Below are positions 33,748 to 41,181 of a stretch of 45,576 bases of DNA, piece by piece. Origin of the DNA: an uncultured bacterium (GTDB lineage: Bacteria; Cyanobacteriota; Vampirovibrionia; Gastranaerophilales; Gastranaerophilaceae). Location: positions 1 through 45,576 of the forward strand of contig ONOE01000012.1 of assembly GCA_900319365.1 (NCBI GenBank), written 5' to 3'. The notes beneath the pieces were generated by a model, which searched no databases, had not been told where the DNA came from, and saw nothing but the letters and a program-made list of their open reading frames with translations. A program made the position numbers and the translations under genes. Position 1 is the stretch's first letter. Every line of letters begins with the position of its first letter.

Positions 33748-33902
33748 ATCTTCATCATAGCATAAATTTTGTGTCCGAAATTTTTCTGATTGCTTTTCAG
33801 ATGTTAACATTTTTTAATAAACGGGTGTTTTTATTAAACTTTTAAAAAAATATAGCCGAATAACATAATATATACATTTATACTTTAAATAAGGGCAAAA
33901 TT

Positions 33903-34193
33903 ATGTCAGAAAATTCTCAATTCACGTTTAACAGACCATATAAACCGTTTGGCTTTAATATTCAGGTTCCAGAAAGAACGATTCAACAGGCGGGGCAATC
34001 ATTAGAAAACCTTATTAAATCCCCGACAGAACCGTTGTTTGACTTTTTGGAGAAAAACGAAAACGTATTTAACGGCGATGTAGCTTTTGAAATCAACAAA
34101 ACGCAGGCGCAGAACTTTACGATAGGTTCAATGCTGCGAATGGAAGATGAAAAAGTCAACGGCAAAAGCGGTAAAATTGATATGCATTTTTAA
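33903..34193 (+). CDS. Small hypothetical protein with PFGF motif
   Basis: A 96-aa soluble protein with no known domain. The N-terminal part reads FNRPYKPFGFNIQVPERTIQ, then comes a helical middle and an acidic/hydrophobic C-terminus with KVNGKSGKIDMHF. The AAGGG ribosome site 8 bp before the ATG supports expression. It is followed by the tRNA-Pro gene after 137 bp. Function unknown. The short Phe-Gly motif close to the N-terminus echoes the proteins at 28909 and 13118. Confidence 0.5.
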   Translation: MSENSQFTFNRPYKPFGFNIQVPERTIQQAGQSLENLIKSPTEPLFDFLEKNENVFNGDVAFEINKTQAQNFTIGSMLRMEDEKVNGKSGKIDMHF

Positions 34194-34330
34194 AAAAAAT
34201 GAAGAAATAATAAAATTTTTTGAACTATACAAATTTTGTATAGTTCATTTTTTATGTTTATGTTATTATATATTTGTCGGTACGAAAAATGTATTTGACA
34301 AAACATTGAAAATTTTATAAGTTTAAAAAT

Positions 34331-34404
34331 CGGGACGTAGCGCAGCTTGGAAGCGCACTTTGTTAGGGTCGAAGGGGTCGCAGGTTCAAATCCTGTCGTC
34401 CCGA
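34331..34404 (+). tRNA. tRNA-Pro (AGG)
   Basis: Canonical proline cloverleaf: acceptor CGGGACG/CGTCCCG with discriminator A, D-arm GCGC/GCGC, anticodon stem CTTTG/CGAAG and loop TTAGGGT, T-arm GCAGG/CCTGT around TTCAAAT. The anticodon at 34365-34367 is AGG, not the TGG or GGG most bacteria use; position 37 is G as in other proline tRNAs. No CCA is encoded. The AGG reading depends on an unmodified A34 or on deamination to inosine. It is followed by a T-run and by pieces of its own sequence. Confidence 0.9.
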
Positions 34405-34703
34405 TTTTTTATGTATATATTTCGCCTGCTCGCAGGTTCAGCAAACAAGCGTGGTTCTAATAAAAAGATAAAAAGAACCACAGCTTTTTGCACGCATTAT
34501 CTCTAATGTTCGTCCCAAGGCTCACATAAGAGCTAAAGTGAAATCCTGTCGTCCCGATTTTTTTTTATTAATACATAGTTTTTTCGGGATTACATCCTGT
34601 ACAGAAAGCAATTTTTTACGCTTACGCTAAAAATTTACTTTCTGCATACCATATTCGTAAGACTCACAGGCTCGCCAACGACTATGTCATCGTCCCGTTT
34701 TTT
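34388..34703 (+). repeat. Displaced tRNA-Pro 3'-end copies
   Basis: The 3' end of the tRNA and its T-run (34388-34410) recur as an exact 23-bp copy at 34541-34563. A T-arm fragment, CGCAGGTTCA, recurs at 34431-34440, so the second copy looks like a tRNA tail split at the T-loop by about 100 bp (34441-34540). A shorter third piece, CGTCCCG plus T-run, is at 34691-34703. The inserted part carries a GTGGTTCT/AGAACCAC hairpin (34451-34481). A decayed integrated element or tRNA-tail duplication is likely; no integrase gene is nearby. Confidence 0.7.
34602..34644. other. Long imperfect hairpin in the tRNA-Pro downstream region
   Basis: CAGAAAG (34602-34608) pairs with CTTTCTG (34638-34644), continuing inward with matching AT-rich blocks (CAATTTTTTACGC against GCTAAAAATTTA) for a stem of nearly 19 bp. 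It may be a terminator-like or repeat element. No gene is associated. Confidence 0.5.
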
Positions 34704-34780
34704 ATTAATGCAAAATTTTTTTAGCCCGTGGATGCATCAGACTATCTTTTTGGTAAATTTATCCGTTCAAAAATAACAAA

Positions 34781-34807
34781 AACAAGAACATTATTAGTGT
34801 TCTTGTT
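34781..34807 (-). terminator. Terminator of the 44-aa membrane protein gene
   Basis: A perfect 10-bp stem AACAAGAACA (34781-34790)/TGTTCTTGTT (34798-34807) with a 7-nt loop lies 34 bp past the small gene's stop on the minus strand, followed by a T-rich stretch (A-rich on the plus strand at 34769-34781). Confidence 0.75.
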
Positions 34808-34841
34808 TAAATTAAAGGGGTTGCGAATAAACTTTGTATCT

Positions 34842-34976
34842 TTAGAATGCTATCAGCATGATAGTAAACATGCACCCGAGTGAAACTGCGCTGAATAGAA
34901 ACCATGTATGCATAACAGGATGTTGATATGACCAGATTTCTTTGATAGTTGCAGTTGCTTGGGTGATAGTTCTCAT
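34842..34976 (-). CDS. 44-aa single-span membrane protein
   Basis: A short gene of 44 codons starts at the ATG at 34976 with a purine-rich AGAGAG ribosome site about 10 bp upstream, and ends at TAA 34842. The protein starts MRTITQATATIKEIW, goes through SYQHPVMHTWFLFS, and ends with a hydrophobic segment (AVSLGCMFTIMLIAF) that would cross the membrane once. It has its own perfect-stem terminator just downstream. Small single-span proteins of this type often attach to larger membrane complexes, but no partner is visible. The gene is too short to identify by homology from here. The ribosome site, frame and terminator make a true gene likely. Confidence 0.65.
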   Translation of the reverse strand: MRTITQATATIKEIWSYQHPVMHTWFLFSAVSLGCMFTIMLIAF

Positions 34977-35136
34977 ATTTTATTCTCTCTTTCTTATTTA
35001 AATCTTATACATATATTTTCTATTTTTATGAGAAAACTTCATCACCTATTTGGTTGATTATTAATAATCTTTCGGATTAGTTTTTTTATGCGCAAAAAAT
35101 TTTTTTTAATACTTTATATATTCACAGGTGGTCTCC

Positions 35137-36309
35137 ATGAATATTGTCAAGCCGGCGGCAAATATTATTCCCAAATGGACCAAAAACGGTTCTAAGCTGC
35201 TTAAAAAAGAAAAATTTAATATAGAGCGTTTGCGTTACGATGAAATCCCTGCGGGTACAGCTGTTTTTGAACGTGTAACCGTTGCGACTGATTTTGGCAA
35301 GGGCTGTTCAAAAGTTTTGTCTTTCAGAGATAAAGACGGCAAAGCGCTTAGAAAAGTTGTAATAAAAGAAAAAGACGGCAAACGAGTTTCTAAGACTATC
35401 AGAAATTATGAGCGTTCTAAAGATGTACTTTTTACCGATACAAAGCATGTTTTGACAGGAAAAACTACGAATGAAACAAGGGAAATCTTTCATGTAAAGC
35501 CTCAAGCTGACGGCAAAAAATCTTTGACAAGAATGAAATTTGAAGGAAAATATCAGTCTGACGGTTCGAGATTAGAAACGCAAGTTTATGAAGATCTAGC
35601 ACCAAAGAAAGTAAGCTGTGAAAAGTTGAAAACAACCGCAAAAAGACTTAAAAACGGGCAAGTCATCGACAAAACAATTTCGGGTGATAGTGAAATTGTT
35701 GCACGGGTAAAAGACGATCCGTATTTATATATAAGGAATTATGGTAAAAAAGATTTTATACGCTCCGTATCTTTACTTGCAAAGAAATATCAGGATGTTG
35801 CAGATGTTGCGGGCAGATTAAAAATACAAAAGATAAATGGCTTATCGCATGGTTATTATCAAAGTTTTAGCAAAACCATTGCAATTGATCCGCACAAAAG
35901 CGGCAAAGCCGATCTTGTTGATACTTTAAATCATGAGTACAGGCACAAATGGCAGTATAAATTAATATCAAAATATTTGGGCGGACTTTTAAATATATTT
36001 AAAAAAGATAAAAGTGTTTTGTCCAAGAAAGAAAAGCAGTTGGCTCCAAAGCTGCTGAAAGCTGATATATTCTATTGCCCTCCGATGTTCAGTTATGAAA
36101 AATATCATGCAAATTTGTTGGAAAAAGATGCCAGAGCTGCGGGACAAAAGGCTTATGATGAATATGTAGAAAATTCGAAAAAGCTTGCGGATTTGCTTGG
36201 GGTTCCGAAATCTATGACTTTTGTTGACGGAATGAACGAAAAAACGGCTGAATTTATAAAAGATGCACCGAAAGTTGATGCAGGAATTTTTAATGTCGCA
36301 AGCGAATAA
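35137..36309 (+). CDS. Putative zinc metallopeptidase-like protein
   Basis: 390 aa from the ATG at 35137; an in-frame GTG at 35128 is less likely because AGGTGG in front of 35137 serves as its ribosome site. There is no signal peptide. The N-terminal half is Lys/Asp-rich with repeated 'FRDKDGKAL, IKEKDGKRV' segments and looks beta-rich. The C-terminal half contains H266-E-Y-R-H270 within TLNHEYRHKWQYKL, an HExxH zinc site with catalytic Glu, followed by a long helical tail with another acidic stretch. This suggests an intracellular or non-classically exported metalloprotease, unless the HExxH is coincidental. I do not recognise the family. It stands alone. Confidence 0.55.
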   Translation: MNIVKPAANIIPKWTKNGSKLLKKEKFNIERLRYDEIPAGTAVFERVTVATDFGKGCSKVLSFRDKDGKALRKVVIKEKDGKRVSKTIRNYERSKDVLFTDTKHVLTGKTTNETREIFHVKPQADGKKSLTRMKFEGKYQSDGSRLETQVYEDLAPKKVSCEKLKTTAKRLKNGQVIDKTISGDSEIVARVKDDPYLYIRNYGKKDFIRSVSLLAKKYQDVADVAGRLKIQKINGLSHGYYQSFSKTIAIDPHKSGKADLVDTLNHEYRHKWQYKLISKYLGGLLNIFKKDKSVLSKKEKQLAPKLLKADIFYCPPMFSYEKYHANLLEKDARAAGQKAYDEYVENSKKLADLLGVPKSMTFVDGMNEKTAEFIKDAPKVDAGIFNVASE

Positions 36310-36371
36310 ATATTATATGCAAATATTTATTTATTGATTATTGTTCAATTTTTTATTATCATTTGATTGTT

Positions 36372-37649
36372 ATGAAAAAAGTTGAATTATTACTGCCTGC
36401 GGGCAATTTGGAAAAATTGGAATATGCTGTAAGATATGGTGCGGATGCCGTATATTTGGGCGTTGTGGATTTCAGTTTACGTGCAATGAGAAAAGGTGAA
36501 CTTATCACTTTTGAAAATCTGAAGTCGGCAATTGATTTGGCCCATAAGCTCGGGGCAAAAGCATATTTAACCTTGAATATTTTTGCGTTTAACAAAGATA
36601 TAAAACATTTGATTGAATGCATTGAAATAATAAAAGACGCAAATCCTGATGCAATACTTGTCAGCGATTTCGGGTTTATTAATATATTAAAAAAATATAT
36701 GCCTGATACACCGTTGCATATAAGTACGCAAACAAATATTTTGAATTACGAATGCGTAAAGTTCTGGCGTGATATGGGCGCATCAAGGGTTGTTCTGGCA
36801 AGAGAATTGTCAATCCCCGAGATTGCGGAAATAAAACAAAAAGTTCCCGATATTGAACTTGAATGTTTTATTCACGGAGCGCAATGTGTTTCATATTCGG
36901 GCAGATGTTTGTTGAGTGATTATTTTACAAACGGTGAAAGGATTTCAAATCAGGGTAATTGTTGCCAGCCGTGCAGGTGGAGTTATAAACTCGTTGAAGA
37001 AACCCGTCCGAACGAATACTATGAAATTAATGAAGATGCACACGGAACACACATCTTGAGCCCGAAAGATTTATGTCTTGTTTATCATTTAAAAGAAATG
37101 ATTGATGCGGGAGTTGATTCATTCAAAGTCGAGGGCAGAACAAAGAGCCTTTATTATGTTTCTGCTGTTGCAAAGACTTATCGTTCGGCAATTGATGAAT
37201 TATACCAAAATCCGAATGCCGATATGTCAAAATATTTTGAAGAACTAAAAAAAGTCGGAAACAGAGGCTATACAACAGGCTTTGCATTGGGCGGCGGAAA
37301 TGCGAAAGATTCCTACAGCTATCACCTTTCAAAAGGTTTGGCGGGTGCGGATTTCTTGTTTGAATTTTACGGCAGAGAAAAATTCAATTTTATACGTCCG
37401 CAATTTCAAGATGATGGTTTTGTTTATCTTGTCAAAATCAAAAACAAGATTAAACCCGATGATGAAATAGAAATTATTTCACCTGACGAACAGTTCAAAA
37501 CAAAAATTCTTGCAATATATGATGAAAAAGGTGATGAACTGGAAGTCGGCAATACAAATGCGCAGGTGTATGTAAAATTTGACCTAGAGGTGAAAAATTA
37601 TCAATATGCACTTGCAAGAACCGTTGGAATAAAAGAGATGGAAAACTAA
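36372..37649 (+). CDS. U32-family peptidase-like protein (TrhP/YegQ type)
   Basis: 425 aa from the ATG at 36372; an in-frame TTG lies 3 codons earlier. It has the U32 signature: LLLPAGNLEKLEYAVRYGAD at the N-terminus, the TIM-barrel part TQTNILNYECVKFW with ELECFIHGAQCVSYSGRCLL, and the Cys cluster C..SGRC...GNCCQPCRW at about 172-205 that binds an iron-sulfur cluster in RlhA/TrhP-type enzymes. At about 425 aa it is nearer TrhP (tRNA U34 hydroxylation) than the longer RlhA. The family was first named for collagenase activity, but most bacterial members are RNA-hydroxylation factors. Weak ribosome site. The next gene is 107 bp away. Confidence 0.8.
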   Translation: MKKVELLLPAGNLEKLEYAVRYGADAVYLGVVDFSLRAMRKGELITFENLKSAIDLAHKLGAKAYLTLNIFAFNKDIKHLIECIEIIKDANPDAILVSDFGFINILKKYMPDTPLHISTQTNILNYECVKFWRDMGASRVVLARELSIPEIAEIKQKVPDIELECFIHGAQCVSYSGRCLLSDYFTNGERISNQGNCCQPCRWSYKLVEETRPNEYYEINEDAHGTHILSPKDLCLVYHLKEMIDAGVDSFKVEGRTKSLYYVSAVAKTYRSAIDELYQNPNADMSKYFEELKKVGNRGYTTGFALGGGNAKDSYSYHLSKGLAGADFLFEFYGREKFNFIRPQFQDDGFVYLVKIKNKIKPDDEIEIISPDEQFKTKILAIYDEKGDELEVGNTNAQVYVKFDLEVKNYQYALARTVGIKEMEN

Positions 37650-37654
37650 AATCA

Positions 37655-37733
37655 GGTCGGCATTGTGCCTGCATTCTATTGGCGAACTTTGTGAGCCTTA
37701 GAGAATGGAATCACCTTTTGGTACTATGCCGAC
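37655..37733. repeat. ATGCCGAC-bounded imperfect palindrome
   Basis: GTCGGCAT (37656-37663) pairs with ATGCCGAC (37726-37733), with an inner CATTCT/AGAATG pair, making an approximately 78-bp imperfect palindrome between the U32 and yqeG genes. The arms match the GTCGGCAT/ATGCCGAC palindromes flanking fusA, so this is a further member of the dispersed repeat family. Confidence 0.6.
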
Positions 37734-37756
37734 AAAAGAAAACAAAAAGGAGTAAA

Positions 37757-38236
37757 ATGTTTTTAAAACCCGATTACAATTTAAAAAGTGTATATGATAT
37801 AAATTTAGACGAATTGAAACTTATCGGCGTAAAGGCCGTACTGTTTGATTTGGATTCTACTTTGATGGCATCAAAATCAGGGTTTTATACTGATGAAACT
37901 TACAGTTTTTTAAGAAGTGTTGAAGAAAAATTCTTTATTGCGATTATTTCAAACAACCATAACCCCGAATATATGGAAAAAGTTCGGGCAATTACGCATT
38001 TCCCGATATTATTTGAGGCGTGCAAACCGAGAACGGGAGTTGTTCGAAAATTTTTGGAAAAATATAATTTAAAACCCGAAGATTGCGTAATCGTAGGTGA
38101 CAGACCTTTAACGGATATTTTGTGCGGTAAACTTTTAGGATGTAAAACGATTCTTGTTGATTCGATTACAGCCGATACGGAATCAAAACTTGTAAGATTT
38201 GTAAGATGGTTGGAAAGATTAACAATCAGAAAATAA
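37757..38236 (+). CDS. YqeG-family HAD phosphatase
   Basis: 159 aa from the ATG at 37757, which has the AAAAAGGAG ribosome site; an upstream in-frame start at 37679 would read through the palindromic repeat. HAD motif I is AVLFDLDSTLMASK (Asp nucleophile and Asp acid). Motif II lies near IAIISNNHNPEY, the Lys is at EACKPRTGVV, and motif IV is IVGDRPLTDILCGKLLG. It is a class IIIA HAD phosphatase resembling YqeG, related to the PGP phosphatase of phosphatidylglycerol synthesis. The substrate is not proven. It likely forms a transcription unit with the U32 gene. Confidence 0.82.
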   Translation: MFLKPDYNLKSVYDINLDELKLIGVKAVLFDLDSTLMASKSGFYTDETYSFLRSVEEKFFIAIISNNHNPEYMEKVRAITHFPILFEACKPRTGVVRKFLEKYNLKPEDCVIVGDRPLTDILCGKLLGCKTILVDSITADTESKLVRFVRWLERLTIRK

Positions 38237-38457
38237 TTCTTCTCAATCGGAAGGTTGAAATTTTTGGCTTGTACACAATCCGTTACAATATAAATACGGC
38301 TAAAAACCCGTAATAGTTGGATTTTTAGGCTTTATCCTCTAAATATATGATAAATATTAGTATTTTTGCCCAAAAGCAGGGAATATGATAATATGGAAGG
38401 TAGTATGGTTATTACTGTATTTACCAGACAAACATTAATTTAAAGACTTGATGGGAA

Positions 38458-39192
38458 ATGATACGAACAAGAATTAAGAGAAACAGTATATTGCATATAT
38501 TCAAATTGTTATCCGTTTTAGTATTTGCCGGTATAGTTTTAAGCGGTTGTAATTCGGGAAACGATCAGAATGAATCGGCATCGAATGTTCCCGCACCTGT
38601 GGCGGCTCAAAATCAACCCGAGCCTCATAGCAGCGTAAATATTGATGTTGAGGATGATGACACCCCCGACAGAATGATATCTTATGATGTTACGACAATA
38701 GGCAGAGGCAACCCTTTTATGCCGTATAATGAAATGCTTGAATATGAAAAGGCAAGAAATTCTGCTATTGCGGAAGCTAATGCAAGAAACGCCAAAATTA
38801 TAAGAGCAAAGAGATTAAGAAACTACAGAATACGTGAAGCGGATGATATAAGTCCGTATAAATTCAATCTGCCCGTACCGCCGACAGGGCTTGATACAGG
38901 TACGATGGCTGCAAAAATTACAAAAACAAAAGTTGTCGGAATTATGTATAACGCTAAAAGTCCGTCAGCTATTATAAATGTCGATAACAAAGATTATCTG
39001 GTAAGACCGGGTGATAAAATTATCGGTCAGGAATACAAGGTTGCAAAAATTACTCCGACGTGGGTAACTGCAACAATGGGTTCCAACGTATACTCTGCCG
39101 CAATCGGAGAACTGTTCTCCAAAGACGGTTTGAATACAAACCAAACAGACATATACAATTTGAAAGAAAGATTCGGCGGAAGAAAAATTTAA
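38458..39192 (+). CDS. PilP-like pilus lipoprotein
   Basis: 244 aa. The N-terminus is a lipoprotein signal (hydrophobic stretch with the lipobox LSGC, lipidated Cys at about 31). A Pro/Gln/Asn-rich linker follows, then GRGNPFMPYNEM and a C-terminal beta-domain (KVVGIMYNAKSPSAIINVDN, then the LVRPGDKIIGQEYKVAKI segment), the layout of PilP, which links the inner-membrane PilN/O complex to the secretin. It is the first gene of the operon with a secretin, PilB and PilC. The ribosome site is GATGGGAA. The 221-bp gap before it contains a CTAAAAA/TTTTTAG hairpin (about 38301-38329) and a weak candidate promoter. Confidence 0.75.
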   Translation: MIRTRIKRNSILHIFKLLSVLVFAGIVLSGCNSGNDQNESASNVPAPVAAQNQPEPHSSVNIDVEDDDTPDRMISYDVTTIGRGNPFMPYNEMLEYEKARNSAIAEANARNAKIIRAKRLRNYRIREADDISPYKFNLPVPPTGLDTGTMAAKITKTKVVGIMYNAKSPSAIINVDNKDYLVRPGDKIIGQEYKVAKITPTWVTATMGSNVYSAAIGELFSKDGLNTNQTDIYNLKERFGGRKI

Positions 39193-39214
39193 AAACAATC
39201 AATTGGGAGCTGAT

Positions 39215-41161
39215 ATGAAAAATAAATTCGTAAAAAAACTGATAGCAACTACAATGATTTGGTCATTTGTATTTACCTATACAACCCCTGCGGTATTGGC
39301 TGCCGGAACTCCAAAAATTCGTTCCGAACAAGCGATTACTACACTTGATGTAAATTCGGAGGATCAAATTCATAATGCAAATTCAATGGTAAATTTGAGT
39401 TTGCGAGATGCGGATATAAAACAGGTATTGAGAATGTTTGCCGATCAGGCGGGTATGAACGTAATTTTTGCTCCGTCTGTCAGCGGCACGGTAACAATGG
39501 ATTTGGTTAACGTTACATTGTTAAAAGCATTGAACCTTGTTACAAGTACCCAAAAAATTAAATATAACATCAAAGCAAACACTTTGATATTCTCAGGCTC
39601 GGGCGAAGGTGCCGATGATGATATAGAAATTCAAGCGGATAACAAAGATATGATTCTTATCCCCGTAAAATATGTCAGCGCAGCATCTATTGCAGAGTTC
39701 TTGAATAAAAACATCTTCTCTAAAAACGGTATTAACCCGGGTGTTTCTAAAAAACCTGTTGTTACTGTCAACCCTGCCAACAACGAACTTATTATCATGG
39801 GAACAAGAGATGATGCGGTTTTAGCACAAAAAATCGTAGAGCAGTTTGATAAAAAACCTCCGATTACGAATTTTAAAGTTAACCATGTTACCCCCGCAGA
39901 AATGGCAGGGTTAATATGTTCAACGTTAATTCCGTCATTTATGAGCAACGGCAGCGGCGGTGATAACGGCGGCGGTTCATCATCAGGCGGCGGAGCTGCA
40001 ACAGGCGGAGCTGCAAAAGGCGGAGCTGCAACAGGCGGAGCTGCAGGTATTCCTACAGGATTTGCATCTGATGATGCCGCATCTTCTGACTCAAGCAGCA
40101 GCGGCTCTAACGGTATATCAATAGGCGGCGGCAAAATGCTTTGCTCGGTTGATCAAAAAACCGACACCGAAGATATGGAATCCATTCCGTTTAAAAACCT
40201 TACGGTTTCATACTTCCCTACAATCGGTACCGTTCAAATTATCGGCGGTTCTCCGAGCCAGTTGGAAGTGATTAAAGATTATATCGCATCTAATGATATA
40301 AAATCTCCTCAAGCTTATCTTGAAGTACAGATAATTTCATTATCCGAACAGGGCAGTAAAGAGTTTTCAAACACTTGGATGTATTACAGTAAAAACTTAA
40401 CATTCAATGCTGCAAACGGAACACTTCAACAGGGTAAACACCCGATATTCTTCTCGGGACACGGGTTTACCGATGATGTTCTCGGTAATGAAACAAGCAA
40501 CACTACAACAGGCGGAACAACAACCAATACAAGTCCGTCCTACAGCCGATGGACAGGCGGTTCGCAATTGGTTTGGCAGATTAAATACATGATTGAAAAC
40601 AGTAAAGGTCGTGTACTTGCCAATCCCAGAATATTGTTAACAAGCGGTCAGCAATCCGTAATCGATTTGACTTCAGATTATATCGCCAAAACTACATCTC
40701 AATATTTGGATTCAACCGGAACAGGTTCATCTCAGGTTCAAAAAGATTATGATATCCAGTCTGATAACGGTATAAAAGTTACAATTACACCTTTCATCAG
40801 TCCCGACGGATACGTTACTCTTGATATCAAACCCGAGTATGCAACGATTGCGGAACGTTTGACAACTACATCAGAAACAGGTGATACGGATATTGCCGCA
40901 ACATTACTTCAAAGAAGAAACTTAGACCTTAAAGGCGTAAGAATTAAAGACGGTGAAACTTTGATTATCGGTGGTTTGATTCAGGAAACCGAAACAAAAA
41001 CCGTTAATAAAATCCCGTTCTTAGGTGATTTGCCTTTCATCGGAATGTTCTTTAGAAGTACAATCGCATCAAAACAAAAAGAAGAAATGATTATAATGTT
41101 AACACCTGAAATATTGGTTGATACGGAAGATGCGGCAAACGATGAAACAACCGATTTATAA
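39215..41161 (+). CDS. Type IV pilus/type II secretion secretin (PilQ/GspD)
   Basis: 648 aa from the ATG at 39215; a TTG 4 codons earlier in frame is not needed, since GGGAG lies in front of the ATG. Signal peptide at about 1-30 (IATTMIWSFVFTYTTPAVLA). The N-terminal STN/N0 domain is visible (LSLRDADIKQVLRMFADQAG), then N1, then a Gly/Ala/Ser-rich loop with four tandem 5-residue GGAA(T/K/G) units, and the C-terminal secretin domain (KGRVLANPRILLTSGQQSVI, then GIKVTITPFISPDG and the DGETLIIGGLIQETE motif). It forms the outer-membrane multimeric pore. It lies between the PilP-like lipoprotein gene and PilB. Confidence 0.9.
   Translation: MKNKFVKKLIATTMIWSFVFTYTTPAVLAAGTPKIRSEQAITTLDVNSEDQIHNANSMVNLSLRDADIKQVLRMFADQAGMNVIFAPSVSGTVTMDLVNVTLLKALNLVTSTQKIKYNIKANTLIFSGSGEGADDDIEIQADNKDMILIPVKYVSAASIAEFLNKNIFSKNGINPGVSKKPVVTVNPANNELIIMGTRDDAVLAQKIVEQFDKKPPITNFKVNHVTPAEMAGLICSTLIPSFMSNGSGGDNGGGSSSGGGAATGGAAKGGAATGGAAGIPTGFASDDAASSDSSSSGSNGISIGGGKMLCSVDQKTDTEDMESIPFKNLTVSYFPTIGTVQIIGGSPSQLEVIKDYIASNDIKSPQAYLEVQIISLSEQGSKEFSNTWMYYSKNLTFNAANGTLQQGKHPIFFSGHGFTDDVLGNETSNTTTGGTTTNTSPSYSRWTGGSQLVWQIKYMIENSKGRVLANPRILLTSGQQSVIDLTSDYIAKTTSQYLDSTGTGSSQVQKDYDIQSDNGIKVTITPFISPDGYVTLDIKPEYATIAERLTTTSETGDTDIAATLLQRRNLDLKGVRIKDGETLIIGGLIQETETKTVNKIPFLGDLPFIGMFFRSTIASKQKEEMIIMLTPEILVDTEDAANDETTDL
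39989..40045 (+). repeat. 15-bp tandem repeat in secretin gene
   Basis: Four tandem copies of GGCGGAGCTGCA plus three variable bases (starts at 39989, 40004, 40019, 40034) lie inside the coding sequence, encoding GGAAT, GGAAK, GGAAT and GGAAG. The repeat length is a multiple of three, so copy-number change keeps the frame. It is a variable-length linker rather than an on/off switch. Confidence 0.75.
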
Positions 41162-41181
41162 TAAACAAAATATCAAAACCA

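Noticed and set aside
34405..34705. tmRNA or second complete tRNA after tRNA-Pro
   Set aside because: Only T-arm and 3'-acceptor pieces are repeated; no 5' acceptor half, D-arm or tag-peptide frame is visible.
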